DNA from: Cycas panzhihuaensis | Lineage: Eukaryota; Cycadophyta | Direction of reading: 5' to 3' | Assembly (NCBI GenBank): GCA_023213395.1 | Contig: CM041465.1 | Location: 227,547,741 to 227,611,740, forward strand | Length of the DNA: 64,000 nucleotides | Shown: positions 14,840 to 25,637 of the stretch, in pieces | Numbering within the stretch: position 1 is the stretch's first letter | Layout of the letters: the number at the start of each line of letters is the position of its first letter | Program-made: the position numbers and the translations under genes | Notes under the pieces: model-generated | What the model saw: the letters and a program-made list of their open reading frames with translations, nothing else | What the model was told of the DNA's origin: nothing | Database searches by the model: none

Positions 14840-17800
14840 CATTACCAATTATAAATCCTAGAATATTAGGGGTATGAATGGTCCCTCAAAATATAGAATG
14901 GCTAGAGAACTATGATCTAGATATAAGTTGTACACCCTTCTCTTATAGGAAACTAAACTTGAGGAGGGGAACATGGATGCTATTCTTAGTAAGGTATGGA
15001 GGGGAGTAGGTATGGCTATAAGAGATGGGAGTAGAGGATTTAGTAGCTTGGTTACCTTATAGATCCCAAGAAGTTGGGAAGGGGAAATATGTACCTCTAA
15101 GGAGCACTTTCTGTTCAACTAGTTAATGTATAAAAAATCCAACCTAAAATGGTTAGTTATGAATGTTTATACACCGTTAACATAAGATGGTAGAAAGCAC
15201 CTATGGGATAGATTACTGGAGACTCATAAGGATAAGAGAGGCCCATGAATGATAGTTGGAGATCTGAATATAACCCTGTTACCTAGGGAAAAGAAAGGGG
15301 GCCAGGGGGGTTGGACCAAGAACATGGAAGACCTGGGGGAGTTCATGCAAAAGGGATGTGTAATGGACATTCCCCTTCGTGGTCTAAAGTATACCTAAGC
15401 TAATAGAAGACTCGAGGAGTATCACATTAAGGTTAGGATGGATAGAGTCTATACATCAATATTGTTCTGGAAACAACACCTAAATCAATTTCATATCACT
15501 CCCCACTGATTTTAAGCTTTATTGATAAAAAGAAGTTTATGGGAACCCGTTTTATATTTGAGATGATGTGGACAAAGGACCCAAGCCTTCGTGATTTGAT
15601 TGCAAACTGGTAGAATTTCTAAGTCAAAGGATGTGGAATGCTCAAATTCTCAAAAGACTTGAAATGGATAAAGACTCAGATAAAAGAATGGAATAAAAGT
15701 GTCTTCTAAAATATATTTAGAACAACAAACTAAATCTTGGAAGAACTCAAGAGGTTAGAGGAAAAAATTCAGGAATAAGGTAGATCTGTCTCCTTAGACC
15801 AAGGAGAGAGAGGCCTTCAAGCAACATTGGTAGATGTCATGTTAAAGGAAGAAATCCACTAGAGACAAAAATCAAGAGCTTTGTGGCTAGCTGAAGGTGA
15901 CAAAAATATAAAATTTTTTCATATGACCACCCTAAAACATAGATCTTATAATTATATTAGGATGATGATCAACAAAGAAGATGAGGAAATAAATGATTAG
16001 AAAGGGATAAAGGAGGTGGCGATGGACTATTTTAGGGAGTTGTTTGATGAACCTATATGCAAAGATGTTGAGGCTAGGAGAGAGATGATAAATACAATCC
16101 TTAAGATTATGGGGGAGGATTGGAACATATTTCTAAAAGCACCTTTCACTCTGGAGGAGTTCAAGAATGCAGTGTTTAGCATGAAGAAGGAGAAATCCCC
16201 TAGCCCATATGGTTTTCCTCTGGGCTTCATCTAAGAATATTAGGACATTACTAAAGAATATCTACTTGAGGTGGTCTTAGAGTTCTATAAGAATGGTAAA
16301 ATTCATGGGGAGTGGCAAGCCACCTTCTTGGCCTTGATTCTGAGGAAAGGAGATGCCAAAAAGATGGAAGATTTTAGACCTATAAGCCTGTGTAATGTGA
16401 AAATAAGATCCTCGCGAAAATCCTTGCTAATAGGCTTAAAAGAATTCTCCCTTTGATAATAGCTCCTAACCAAGATGGATTTGTTAAAGGGAGGCAAATT
16501 TTGGATGGAATAATCGTGGTCTATGAAATGGTTTACTCAACATTTCAAAAGAAAGAACTTGGTATGATTGTAAAAATTAACCTTTCTAAGGCTTACAATA
16601 GAGGCTCTTAGAATTATCTAATGGAATATATCAGAGCTTTTGGGGTTAGTGAGTGCATGGGGAACTAGATAAAAAGATGTATTATGAACCTAAAATTCTC
16701 AGTGTTGGTTAATAGAAAGTTGACAACCTTCTTCCCCAGGTTTAGAGGCCTATGACAAGGAGACCCTTTAGCGTCTTATCTCTTTATTGTTATGGCTAAA
16801 ATGTTAGGAAGGGACTTAGTGGAATCCAGAGGAACAGGTAAGCTAAAAGGACTAAAATATACATCGAGTGTGGATAATATTGTCCATTGCCACTTCATGG
16901 ATGATAATATTTTATTTGGTAAGGCTACAATCATGGAGGCCAGAGTGATAAAAAAAGAGTTAGTTAGGTTTTATGATGCTACTAACTACAAGATTAACCT
17001 TAATAAGAGTAACATCTTCTTCTTGAATACTTTGGCAAGGACCTAGGGTGTTATTAGTCAAATTCTAGAAATGCCTATTAGGAGGCTTCCTTCATTGTAC
17101 CTAGGTTTTCCCCTCTTTGTAGGTAAATTAGAGAAGGAGCTCTTGAACCCTATTATCCATCATATTCAAAAGAAGTTAGCGGGATGGAAAGGGGCACTAT
17201 TAAGTCAAGCTGGTAAGCTACAATTATTGACTGCCTCTCTTCAGAGTATTCCATCATACATGATGTCTTTGTTTAGATGCCCAAAAAAGATTGTAAGTAT
17301 TCTAGAATCTATCTAGAAAAGGTTCTTGTGGTTAGGAATGGAGGATAGAGATAGGATTCACCTTGTCGCTTGGGAGAAAGTATGCCTCCCTAAGTAGGCA
17401 TGTGGCCTCAATGTGAAAGATATTTCCTGCTTCAACAGGGCTTTGGTGGAAAAACTTGGTTGGTGCCTTGCTAAGGGGGAGAATAAATTCTAGTGTAGAA
17501 TTATTACCCAGAAATATCGTTGACACAAAAAGTATCTGATAGATGACCTCTCTGGGAATGGTGGCTCCAAGATCTGGAGAAGTCTTATAGGTGTGAGAAA
17601 GATGCTTATAGTTGGGGTTGAGTGGAGCTTGGGGAATGGAGAAAGAACTAAAACTTAGGAGGATATGTATTATGGAAGGCCCTTATTAAAGGGGAGACCC
17701 TTCTTAGGAGCTCTTTATAACATCTTCTAGAGGTCTTATGGGAGGAAGGTTAAAGATTATTAGGTAACTCATGGGGAGGCAAAAACTTAGAGAAGCTTCT

Positions 17801-17987
17801 AGGACCTCCCCTATGAGTTCATGGGTAGGGATCAAATCATCTCTTTAACATATGAGTTTGGTAAAAACTATATTCCTAAATTCCCCAAGGATGATGTGAT
17901 GGTCTGGCCTGGGGTTCCCTCAGGGGACTATTTAGTGAAGATGGGTTATTTAGCATTGCTCTTGGATAGAGGCCTTAGTGATTTGGT
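14840..17987 (+). pseudogene. LINE ORF2 (endonuclease-reverse transcriptase), decayed and truncated
   Basis: ORF2 nicks target DNA and copies the element RNA at the nick. An apurinic-endonuclease-like domain shows N-I-R-G-M-N near 14860 (preceded by a stop where Trp is usual), an E-T-K-L block near 14950, I-V-G-D-L-N near 15254, and R-M-D-R-V-Y near 15437. After a poor stretch (15480-15990) the reverse transcriptase follows: F-R-P-I-S-L-C-N near 16373, the A-P-N-Q-D-G-F-V-K-G-R block near 16465, Q-G-D-P-L-A-S-Y-L-F near 16756, and the catalytic box as F-M-D-D at 16894-16905. P-S-L-Y-L-G-F-P-L near 17088 and the K-L-A-G-W-K block near 17175 are the usual L1 post-RT motifs. Pieces remain open at 16016-16234, 16792-17046, 17071-17316 and 17821-18003. 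Numerous stops make it non-functional. The frame ends at the junction with gypsy-1 near 17987. Confidence 0.85.
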
Positions 17988-19302
17988 TCAAGTTTATTCA
18001 TGATGATAAGGTATACATTATAAAGCATACTATCATTCCTAATTTTCCATTCTTATAATCAATTCATAAAGCTCATCATGATGATGAAGGAAAAACTTCA
18101 TGGTTCATCCCTTTAGGTTTTAATTATTATGGGATCTTCTTCAATACCACATCTAATGTAGAGAATACTTTTGAGGAACCCCCTTTTTGTTTATTTAACT
18201 ATTTACATCATGTGATTTTTAAAAATAACAAGGCTTATGAAGTTCTCCTGATTTCTCTACCTATTTGGGATTCTGACCTTAAGTCCTTTATTAATGAAAA
18301 GATTATTATTAACCTTCCTCCTCATGATTATGAATTAACATCTCCTCTACTAGAACCTATTCACATCATTATTCTAAATAATTTTCCCATTTAAAGTCCT
18401 ATATCATTAATGAGTCTAAACCATGATGATGTCTTACCACTAGTTATACTTTCTCCTTGGTTGCTTAGTCATACTTCTAATATTGATTCTTTTGAGAATG
18501 ATGAATCTATCATTGAGTTCATGACTAGCCCTTAGATAGGTCTTCCACCTAATCATCATAAATTATGTTTCCAAAGGTTTATTTTACCATTTTCACCTCC
18601 TTCTATTGGGAACCTTTCCACAAAAAATATTATCTCCTTATATTTTTAATGCACTACCTCATTAGAAAGAAGGAAATGTTATGTATTTTGGATGCACTAT
18701 TGATATCAATCTTGAAATCGAGAAAATCCCTTGTATTATTAAGATTAGGACTCAATGTACACCTTTTGAAATCACTCAATATACACAATTATTCATGAAG
18801 TTTTCTGATGTTTTTACTTAGGATTATATTGATATGCCTAACATTGATCCTAGTATCATTATTCATAATATTACTACTTATCTTGAAGCATGCCTATATG
18901 ATCAAAAATAAAGACCTATTCATCTAAGACTTTCTACTATAATCAAGGTTAAAATTTAAAAAATACTCTAAGTAGGATTTATTAAATACATCAATTATCC
19001 CATTTTGATCTTAAATGTAGTTCCTATTGATAGGAAGAATGGTTCTATTTGCATTTATGTTGACTATAGAAACATCAATGAAGCATGTCCTAAAGATAAT
19101 TTTTATTTACCTTTTATTAATCAAATTGTTAATGGATCCTTTGGTTTTGAGATTATCCCTCTTATGGATGGTTTTTTTTATTATAATAAGATTCAAATTT
19201 CTTAATCAAATTGTTATAAAATAACATGTACTACACCTTGGTTTATATTTCAGTAGAAACCAATACCATTTAATCTTAAAAATATAGGCACCACATATCA
19301 AT
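17988..19302 (+). pseudogene. Gypsy-1 pol: protease-RT linker and first half of RT
   Basis: The segment begins with K-F-I-H-D-D-K-V-Y-I-I-K near 17990, the phrase that follows the protease in Tat/Ogre elements. A 700-bp linker follows (open at 18212-18394). Next come the pre-RT block F-S-D-V-F-T then D-M-P-N-I-D-P near 18805-18855, and RT motifs V-D-Y-R-N-I-N-E-A near 19057-19085, D-N-F-Y-L-P-F near 19098, and P-L-M-D-G-F near 19158-19180. It ends with I-G-T-T-Y-Q near 19290, where RT motif 4 should run on to the catalytic box. The coding sense continues without loss at 26063, so the copia insertion split an already recognisable RT. Several TAG/TAA stops and at least one frameshift (frame change between 18400 and 19005) are present. 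Confidence 0.85.
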
Positions 19303-19307
19303 AATCC
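19303..19307. repeat. Left target-site duplication of copia-1 (AATCC)
   Basis: The five bases AATCC immediately precede the 5' LTR and recur exactly at 26058-26062 immediately after the 3' LTR. Five-base duplications are the normal footprint of copia integrase. Confidence 0.9.
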
Positions 19308-19727
19308 TGTTAGAAAGGTTAATGTTACCTTTTATATTATAAAGGTTAATGTTATAAATTTATTATTCTTCATTATGTAAAGCTCGTTGAAATGAGAAAC
19401 TACCCATTTAAATGAACCTTTTACTTCTTAAAAAGTTGCTCCTAGAATCTAGGAGAAATGATAGGAGGTTGTCTAGTTATCCTAAGCCTATCTTAAGGTT
19501 GGTCTTAAACCTTTGGCTAGTATATAGGAGGTATTCTTGGTCAGGTCTGACTGTCATGGCTATGTAAAGGTTTTCAGCCAATAGAATTTCTTTTTCAGAG
19601 ATGGTTTTTCTTCCCCAGAAGGGGTTTTCCACCTGCCAATAATATGTATCAGTGCAATGTTTATTTGTGTGTATTCTATGCCTTTTATTTCATGTTGATA
19701 ATATTTCACATGATAGCTATCTTCACA
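19308..19727 (+). repeat. Copia-1 5' LTR
   Basis: It starts TGTTAGAAAGG and ends CTTCACA, directly before the primer-binding site. It aligns without gaps to 25638-26057. The canonical TG...CA ends are preserved here. Confidence 0.93.
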
Positions 19728-19740
19728 TGGTATCATAGCT
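19728..19740 (+). other. Copia-1 primer-binding site
   Basis: TGGTATCATAGCT begins at the first base after the LTR. Plant initiator tRNA-Met elements use TGGTATCAGAGC, so this is that site with one change. It fixes the orientation of the element as plus. Confidence 0.9.
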
Positions 19741-19782
19741 TGGTCAACCAGTGCCTTTCAACAGTTAAATTAATGTTGAAAC

Positions 19783-20290
19783 AAGGTGCCTTCTATTTGG
19801 GGAATATAAAGCTATAATTCCAAATGGAGAACCATTAGGGTTAAATGGATATGCCTCAGTCACACACCCATCATCATCACAGTATCTGATAGGTGCCAAC
19901 TTCGACTCTAAGACATGGTCCAAAATGCCTTTGTTAGGAAAGAATGCTCTTCTTTCTCCATGAGCAACCCAGATACCAACAGTAGTGCTTGCCATGTCTT
20001 TCAACATTATTGAATAAGAATCCTCTATCTTGACAGAGCTGAAATGACATTCAAAATGACTAGATTCATTGTGAATGAATTAAGGTTGTGATATATTCCC
20101 ACCCTCACCAAGCACGCCTCCCACTTCATGCCTGGGTACCCAGTCAAGAAGGGCCATGAGCTTACATCCATTACATACCCCAAGGCTGAATGTATCCAAT
20201 CACTTATAAAATTCTTGAAATTACTAAAGAAGAGATTGATTGAATTGTATGGTGGCAGCCCACCCCTTTAGAGAGGAGGATGTCTAGTCA
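19783..20290 (-). pseudogene. PURL: Captured fragment of host PurL (FGAM synthase) glutaminase domain
   Basis: PurL converts FGAR to FGAM in purine synthesis; its C-terminal class-I glutaminase domain releases ammonia from glutamine. Reading the minus strand from 20290, fragments occur in PurL order: K-G-x-W-A-A-T-I-x-F-N-Q-S-L-L, then F-Q-E-F-Y-K and D-T-F-S-L-G-V-C-N-G-C-K-L-M-A-L-L (the GVCNGC at 20164-20181 includes the nucleophile Cys). D-W-V-P then G-G-V-L-G-E-G-G follow, next H-N-E-S-S-H-F-E-C-H-F, then G-I-W-V-A-H-G-E, L-A-P-I-R-Y-C-D-D-D-G, and A-Y-P-F-N-P-N-G-S-P-F-G. Similarity ends at R-R-H-L near 19783, just before the PHPE motif that supplies the catalytic His and Glu, so the fragment cannot be a complete glutaminase. 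There are stops near 20225, 20210 and 20095 and a one-base frameshift near 20262; a 240-bp part (19765-20007) is still open. It lies antisense to copia-1, starting within about 55 bp of the primer-binding site. It covers about 170 of some 1300 codons. Confidence 0.9.
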
Positions 20291-21430
20291 AAGAATCCAT
20301 CACCATCGCCTCGACTTGCAAAAACCAGACCAAGAAAAACCTTTGTTCATCACCATAGCTGTTGCCTCGAAGAAAATGAATAGGTAGGGTGTCGAAACCC
20401 AAAACTAAAATAAATTTGATATATTATTTTTTTTGTTTAATCAAAACTTTCTTTTGTTTTGTTAAAATTTAATTCTGGTCTGTCACCCCCCCCCTTTTTT
20501 ATTTTCCCCGTATTTTTTTTAACTTTTTAAACTTTATAAGTAATCAAATTAAATTTAGTTAATTTTTAGGATAACTTAATAATCAATTAAAATCAAATAT
20601 ATCTACTTCTTCCCCCCATTTCATTTTTAATAATTATTTAAAATTAATCAACTATTCCCTCCCTTTTATATTAATTTATGATGTTTAATGAATGATTTTC
20701 TTTCTTTTTCAACTTTAAAGTGATTTAATTAATTAAAACAAACCTAGTTAACTTTAAGGTATCTAAGTAGTCAATTAAAACACACATTTTTTAAAGCGCT
20801 TCCTTTTATCATTTTTTCATTAATAAGACTCTTAATATTAATTCCCCCTTCTCCTAATCACTTAATTTTAATGATTAAAGTAAACCAATTCTTTTTTATT
20901 TAATTTTTCTTATAAAAAAGATAATTAAAGGTGAATCATAAAAAATTAGTCTAATAATACCTTTCACCACTCTTATTAAAATCATTAATTATATAATTGA
21001 TTATAAGGTAATCTCTAAAGCATTAAGTATCTTAATTAGTCCCTTTCAAGATATTAAGCTCTCTTAACAACAAAGGGAATAATAATAATTTTTTCTTTAA
21101 TAATTTAGAAAGGGAAGTATTTATCAAAATTTAATTTTCTTTTAAGGGAAGGGTATTTAAACAACCTATCTCAAATAATAATAATGATCTCAAGCTTTTT
21201 AAATATCTTTGTTAATTATCAATGGAAAATTAAAGGATACCTTTAATAGTAGTTATCAATAAGTTTTGTGACCTATTAATTCACCTACAGTCAAACTTGT
21301 CAAACCTCTTTCAAGAGGATCTCTAATCATCTACAGTCAAACTTGTCAAAACCTCTTTCAAGAGGATCTTTAATCATCATTTTGTATCCATAATAGAACT
21401 CATGTGAAGTTTAATCCCCTATATACCAAT
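20291..21430 (+). other. Copia-1 leader, AT- and pyrimidine-rich, non-coding
   Basis: Between the PurL fragment and gag lies about 1.1 kb of T-rich and TTTAA-rich sequence with a C9 run near 20487. No frame resembles a protein. The first 110 bp (20291-20400) could be the upstream edge of the captured PurL segment, but the translation no longer matches. It contains the tandem repeat at 21284-21378. Confidence 0.5.
21284..21378. repeat. Two-copy tandem repeat of 47/48 bp
   Basis: CTACAGTCAAACTTGTCAAA followed by CCTCTTTCAAGAGGATCT recurs immediately at 21331 with one inserted A and one substitution. Each unit contains the short inverted repeat CTCTTTCAAGAG. It lies in the leader before copia-1 gag. 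Confidence 0.9.
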
Positions 21431-21439
21431 TCTAGTTTT

Positions 21440-22330
21440 AAATGGCTTAAATTATACTGACTAGAAGAATTGAATATCCCATCAACTTAAACAGCAAAAG
21501 ATATGGCGATATGTTACAGGTGAATTTTTAAAACCAAAAGATGAAAAATTAAAAAGCTATATGGTCTATCTGATGAATTGTGATGAAGCCCTAGGCACCA
21601 TCCTATCATTTCTTTTATTTGACATTAGTTAACAATTTTCTAATATAAACAATCTTACCACCGTCTAGAAAACCCTTAAGGAAAAGTTTGACAAGGTTGA
21701 CATACAATAATTAGCTGTCATAGAACAACAATTATACAACCTCAAGTATGATGAATTTTTTGAAGTTGAAGATTTCTTATCTAAAATTTAACTTATTAAT
21801 AAAGAACTAGGGAATTATATTAAATCTACAATAAAAGTAGGTGATAAAGAAGAAAAAGTCACACATGCCAAAGACGACGATACCCTCATTTGGTTGGCAA
21901 TAAACAAACTTCTAAAGCATTTTAATCTCTTTAAGACTGCTAAACAGCAAGCTGGTAATCCACCAATAACCTTCAATCAGTTGACAAATCAACTAATAGA
22001 ACACCAATGTTGATTCAAACTGAAAAATTAAAGGATCCTTCTCAGACTTTCTTTTTAAAATTAAAACCTCAACATAAAACTAAATACCAAAATAATTACA
22101 ATAGTAGGACTAAGTTTCAAAAACCTCATAGGGGTCCACCATCTACTTCTCAAAATAATACTAAGTATTCTAGACCACCAAGATACTAGAATACCTCTAA
22201 ATAGTTCGTTCCAAATCCAAACACTGTAAATCCTTCACAGAACATTAGTTGTACTTATTGCCACAAAAAAGGCCATACTATTGATGTCTGCAGAAATTGA
22301 ATAGATTTAGAAGCTTAGAAAGCTTCTAAG
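21440..22330 (+). pseudogene. Copia-1 gag with zinc knuckle
   Basis: Gag forms the particle that packages element RNA. The N-terminal part reads as a UBN2-type copia gag: H-Q-L-K-Q and I-W-R-Y-V-T-G-E-F near 21480-21530, Y-M-V-Y-L-M-N-C-D-E-A near 21560-21595, and the L-K-E-K-F-D and L-Y-N-L-K-Y-D blocks near 21675-21750. An intact CCHC knuckle, C-T-Y-C-H-K-K-G-H-T-I-D-V-C, lies near 22250-22292. Stops occur at several points. Part is open at 22007-22189 in another frame, which shows a frameshift. The start is not defined. Confidence 0.8.
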
Positions 22331-22414
22331 GGAATTCAATCCTGACCCCAATCACATAATCATTCTTTAACTATTTCCACCTCTGCCTTTGTTTCTCCAT
22401 CTAGTATATCACCG

Positions 22415-23770
22415 CAATAGATTCTTGACTCTGGTGCTTCCCATCACATGACAGGACACTGGGAGAATTTAACCACTTATCAATCTGATATTAACTCTGA
22501 AGAAGAGATTTCTTTCAGGAGTGGATCTCAACTCAAAGTGAAAGGATCTGGTGATGTCACTCTGAAAGGTGGTTCAATCAAGTATGTATTCTATGTACTT
22601 TTTGTTACCAAATCTTCTTTTTGTTTACCAAATCTACTAGAAAGATCTTATTGTCAAATTCTAGAAAGACAGATTTATTATTAAAGAACCATTAAACAAA
22701 TTAAAATCTTTTGCCTATAGACCTACTAATCATAAAATAGGTATCTATAGCTTAACTAATTTACAAAATACTAAAACAAAGTCCTTTAGTGCCTTTATAG
22801 CCAAATCTAACCCAATCAGTAAATTATGGCATGTATGGTTTGGCCATACTAGCTATAGAAAACTTCATTATCTAAAAAGACATGATATAGTTCATGGTCT
22901 TCCACCCCTAAATACTGTCTATGGTGTCTGTAAAGGCTGCATAATAGGTAAGCAACACGTGGATCCCTTTCTACGTCATACCCAATTTAGAGTGAAAGTT
23001 CCACTTAAACTTGTTCACTTTGATATATGTGGACCATTCTATGTAACTTTATACTTTGGAAGTCATTATTTTGTTACCTTTATTGATGATTTTTTGAGAA
23101 AATGTTGGGTCTATACACTCAAGACTTGTAATCAAGTGTTTGATATCTTCACTAGATTTAAAACACTTGTAAAAAATTAATCAAACTCAAAAATTAAAAT
23201 TTTTAGATCTGACAATGCCAAAGAATATCTAAGTGGCAAGTTTACTTCCTTTTGTAAGAGATATAGAAATCAATTTCAACATTCTGTTGCTTATACTCCT
23301 CAACAAAATAGTGTTGCTAAACACAAAAATTATACTATAGTCAAAATAACTAGATACATGTTACATGCAAAGAATCTTAATTTAAAGTTATGGGCAGAAG
23401 CAATTGTTTACTCTAACTATCTCCTAAATCATCTACTTAGTAAGACCTTAAAGAATGTTGTGCTAGAACAGAAATGGTCTAGTCGTAAACCTTCAGTTAA
23501 ATATCTTAGAATCTTTAGAAGTATTATATGGGGACACATTCCTAAAGAAAAATATAAGAAACTAGATCTTAAAAGTTTAAAATACATCTTTGTTGGTTAC
23601 AGTAAAGAAAGTAAAGCATATAGACTTCTAGATCTAATCACACATAAGATCTTGATCTTATGTGATGTAATATTTGATGAAGAAGGATCTACATCAAATT
23701 CTACTTACGTAGAACTCCCAATTGAGAATTTGTTAACCAACATTTATTTGGTTGACCCCTCAGAAAAATA
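22415..23770 (+). pseudogene. Copia-1 protease and integrase
   Basis: The protease active-site block reads I-L-D-S-G-A-S-H-H-M-T near 22421-22453. The pre-integrase zinc site follows as W-H-x-x-F-G-H ... C-x-x-C near 22830-22940. The integrase core shows the first Asp in H-F-D-I-C-G-P near 23019 and the second in R-S-D-N-A-K-E-Y near 23206. The third catalytic position lies in T-P-Q-Q-N-S-V-A-K-H-K-N near 23299-23332; relatives have Glu where this copy has Lys, so the DDE triad is lost. The C-terminal copia block (F-V-G-Y-S near 23590, then Y-R-L-L-D) is present. Open pieces are 22448-22684, 22959-23180 and 23358-23771. Stops separate them. Confidence 0.9.
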
Positions 23771-24049
23771 AACTGACTCTGAAATGATAGAATCTTTATC
23801 CACACAAGTCTAGAACTAGGCTCTATCTGAACCAACTACAATAGATCCTTCCTTTCAATCTAGTTCTTCAAATTAACTTATGACTACAAAAATTGTCACA
23901 AATAAACAACCTATATAGGCAAAGAAATCTCTTTCTGATGTTGGATCTGACGTAGGTAATCCTTTAGATACTAGGAGAGTACATTCTCAAAAACTATAAA
24001 TTAATTATGTACTAATGGCTAAAATAATATCCAGTGATGATTCTAAAAC

Positions 24050-25560
24050 ATTTAAATAAGCTAGTAATAATCCCATATGGTAGCAAGCCATGCAAGTTGA
24101 AATAGATTCTTAAAAAAAGAATTCAACTTGGGATCTTATTACTTTACTGCCATGAAAGAATCTAGTTGATTGTAAATGGGTTTATCTAACTAAATTTAAT
24201 TTATTAGGAGCTGTTAAAAAATACAAAGCTTGCTTAGTGCCAAAAAGTTTCTCATAAATTGATGGTATCAATTATAAAGAAACATTTGCCCATGTTGCAA
24301 AAATAAATACTATCAAATTTGTTATTTCTCTAACAGCCAAATTTGGTTAAGAAATCTATTAAATGGATGTTAAGAGTACCTTTTTAAATGGTGATTTAAA
24401 AAAAGAAATATACATGACTCAACCTCCTGGCTTTGTTGAAAATCCTAACTTAGTTTACAAGTTAAAGAAATTAATCTACTGGTTGAAACAAGCTCATCGA
24501 GCTTGGTACATAAAAGTAAATGATTATCTTACTCAAAATAGATACACTAGATGTATTACTGATCCAAATCTCTACTTTAAATGTGAAGATAAGAATATTA
24601 CCATATTAATTATATATATTGATGATATTATTATTACATGATCTTTAAACAATAACATTCATCAACTAAAAATAACCTTGATGAATAAATTCGAAATGAC
24701 TGATCTAGGTCTTTTGCACTATTTTCTCATATTACAAATTTATCAACATGATTAAAAAATAACTATATCTTAACCAAAATACATTATAAACTTAATCAAA
24801 CGATTTAATATGGAAAATGCTTAACTAGTCTCTAATCTCTTATAATTAGGAGTAAAATTATCTATTGATTGTTCCACACTAGTTTGTGATCCAACATTAT
24901 ATAGGCAGCTTATTGGTAGCCTAATTTATCTAACACACACTCGACTTGATATATCCTATGCTATTGCTCTATGTTTGTGATATATATAAAAACCACATGC
25001 ATCACACTGGAATGTAGCTAAACATATTCTTGGATATCTACAAAATACTATTTTTTATGGCCTAACTTATAACTTTTGTAATAATTCTCTAACATTAATA
25101 GGATATACTGATTCAGATTGGCAGGAGACTCCAATGAATGTAAATCAATAACTGGTTATATTTTTTTCCTAGATTCCTCACCTATTACTTGGTCTAGTAA
25201 AAAAATATAGGCTCTAGCATTATCAACAACAGAAGTTGAATATTGAGCACTTGTTAAAGCAAGCAAAGAAGCACTATGGATCAAATCTCTTTTAAATGAA
25301 ATTTGTCTATTTCCTAACTCTTCTATAGAACTTAAAGTCAATAATCAAGGTGCTATTGCTATTGCTACCAATCTAGTTGCTCATTCTAGAACTAAACATA
25401 TAGAATTACATCAATATTTTATTCATAATCTTGTTACTGATAATACTATTCATCTATCTTATTGTCCTACATATCTATAGGTTGTTGATATCCTTACCAA
25501 ACCATTAACTGAAGTCAAGTTTTTAAACCTACAAGATTTATTAAAGATAAAAGAAATCTC
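24050..25560 (+). pseudogene. Copia-1 reverse transcriptase and RNase H
   Basis: RT begins with Q-A-M-Q-V-E-I near 24088, followed by K-W-V-Y near 24175 and [10 protein letters not shown] near 24363-24392. P-P-G-F then appears near 24424, and the catalytic box Y-I-D-D near 24615-24626. The RNase H part shows Y-R-Q-L-I-G-S-L-I-Y near 24900-24930, G-Y-T-D-S-D-W near 25101-25121, and the terminal block S-R-T-K-H-I-E-L near 25387-25410 followed by D-I-L-T-K-P-L near 25490. There are more than ten stops, both TAA and TAG. Integrase lies upstream of RT, which defines Ty1/copia. Confidence 0.9.
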
Positions 25561-25627
25561 CATAAAAAAGGGATCAACATGATGAAGCCCTTCTTTATCT
25601 TATATATTGTACAAGAAAAGTTAATAT

Positions 25628-25637
25628 TAAGGGGGGA
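25628..25637 (+). other. Copia-1 polypurine tract
   Basis: TAAGGGGGGA ends one base before the 3' LTR. Polypurine tracts prime plus-strand synthesis; this matches the usual copia form of A's followed by a G run. Confidence 0.85.

Larger units (their letters stand above)
12840..17987 (+). mobile_element. L1-type LINE, 3'-truncated and decayed
   Basis: This non-LTR retrotransposon has the plant L1 arrangement: a presumed 5' untranslated region (about 12840-13400), ORF1 with a DUF4283-type domain, and ORF2 with endonuclease then reverse transcriptase. Both ORFs are broken by many stops, often TAG at Trp or Gln positions. Homology stops near 17987 inside the region after RT, where gypsy protease-linker sequence begins abruptly. 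The C-terminal zinc-knuckle part, 3' UTR and poly-A tail are therefore missing. The 5' boundary is a guess. Confidence 0.85.

Noticed and set aside
16027-16497. Minus-strand open frames over LINE ORF2
   Set aside because: These are shadows of the reverse transcriptase frame on the plus strand.
19765-20007. A working host PurL gene
   Set aside because: Only part of the last domain is present, with stops and a frameshift, lacking the His/Glu motif, and enclosed by copia LTRs. It is a captured fragment.
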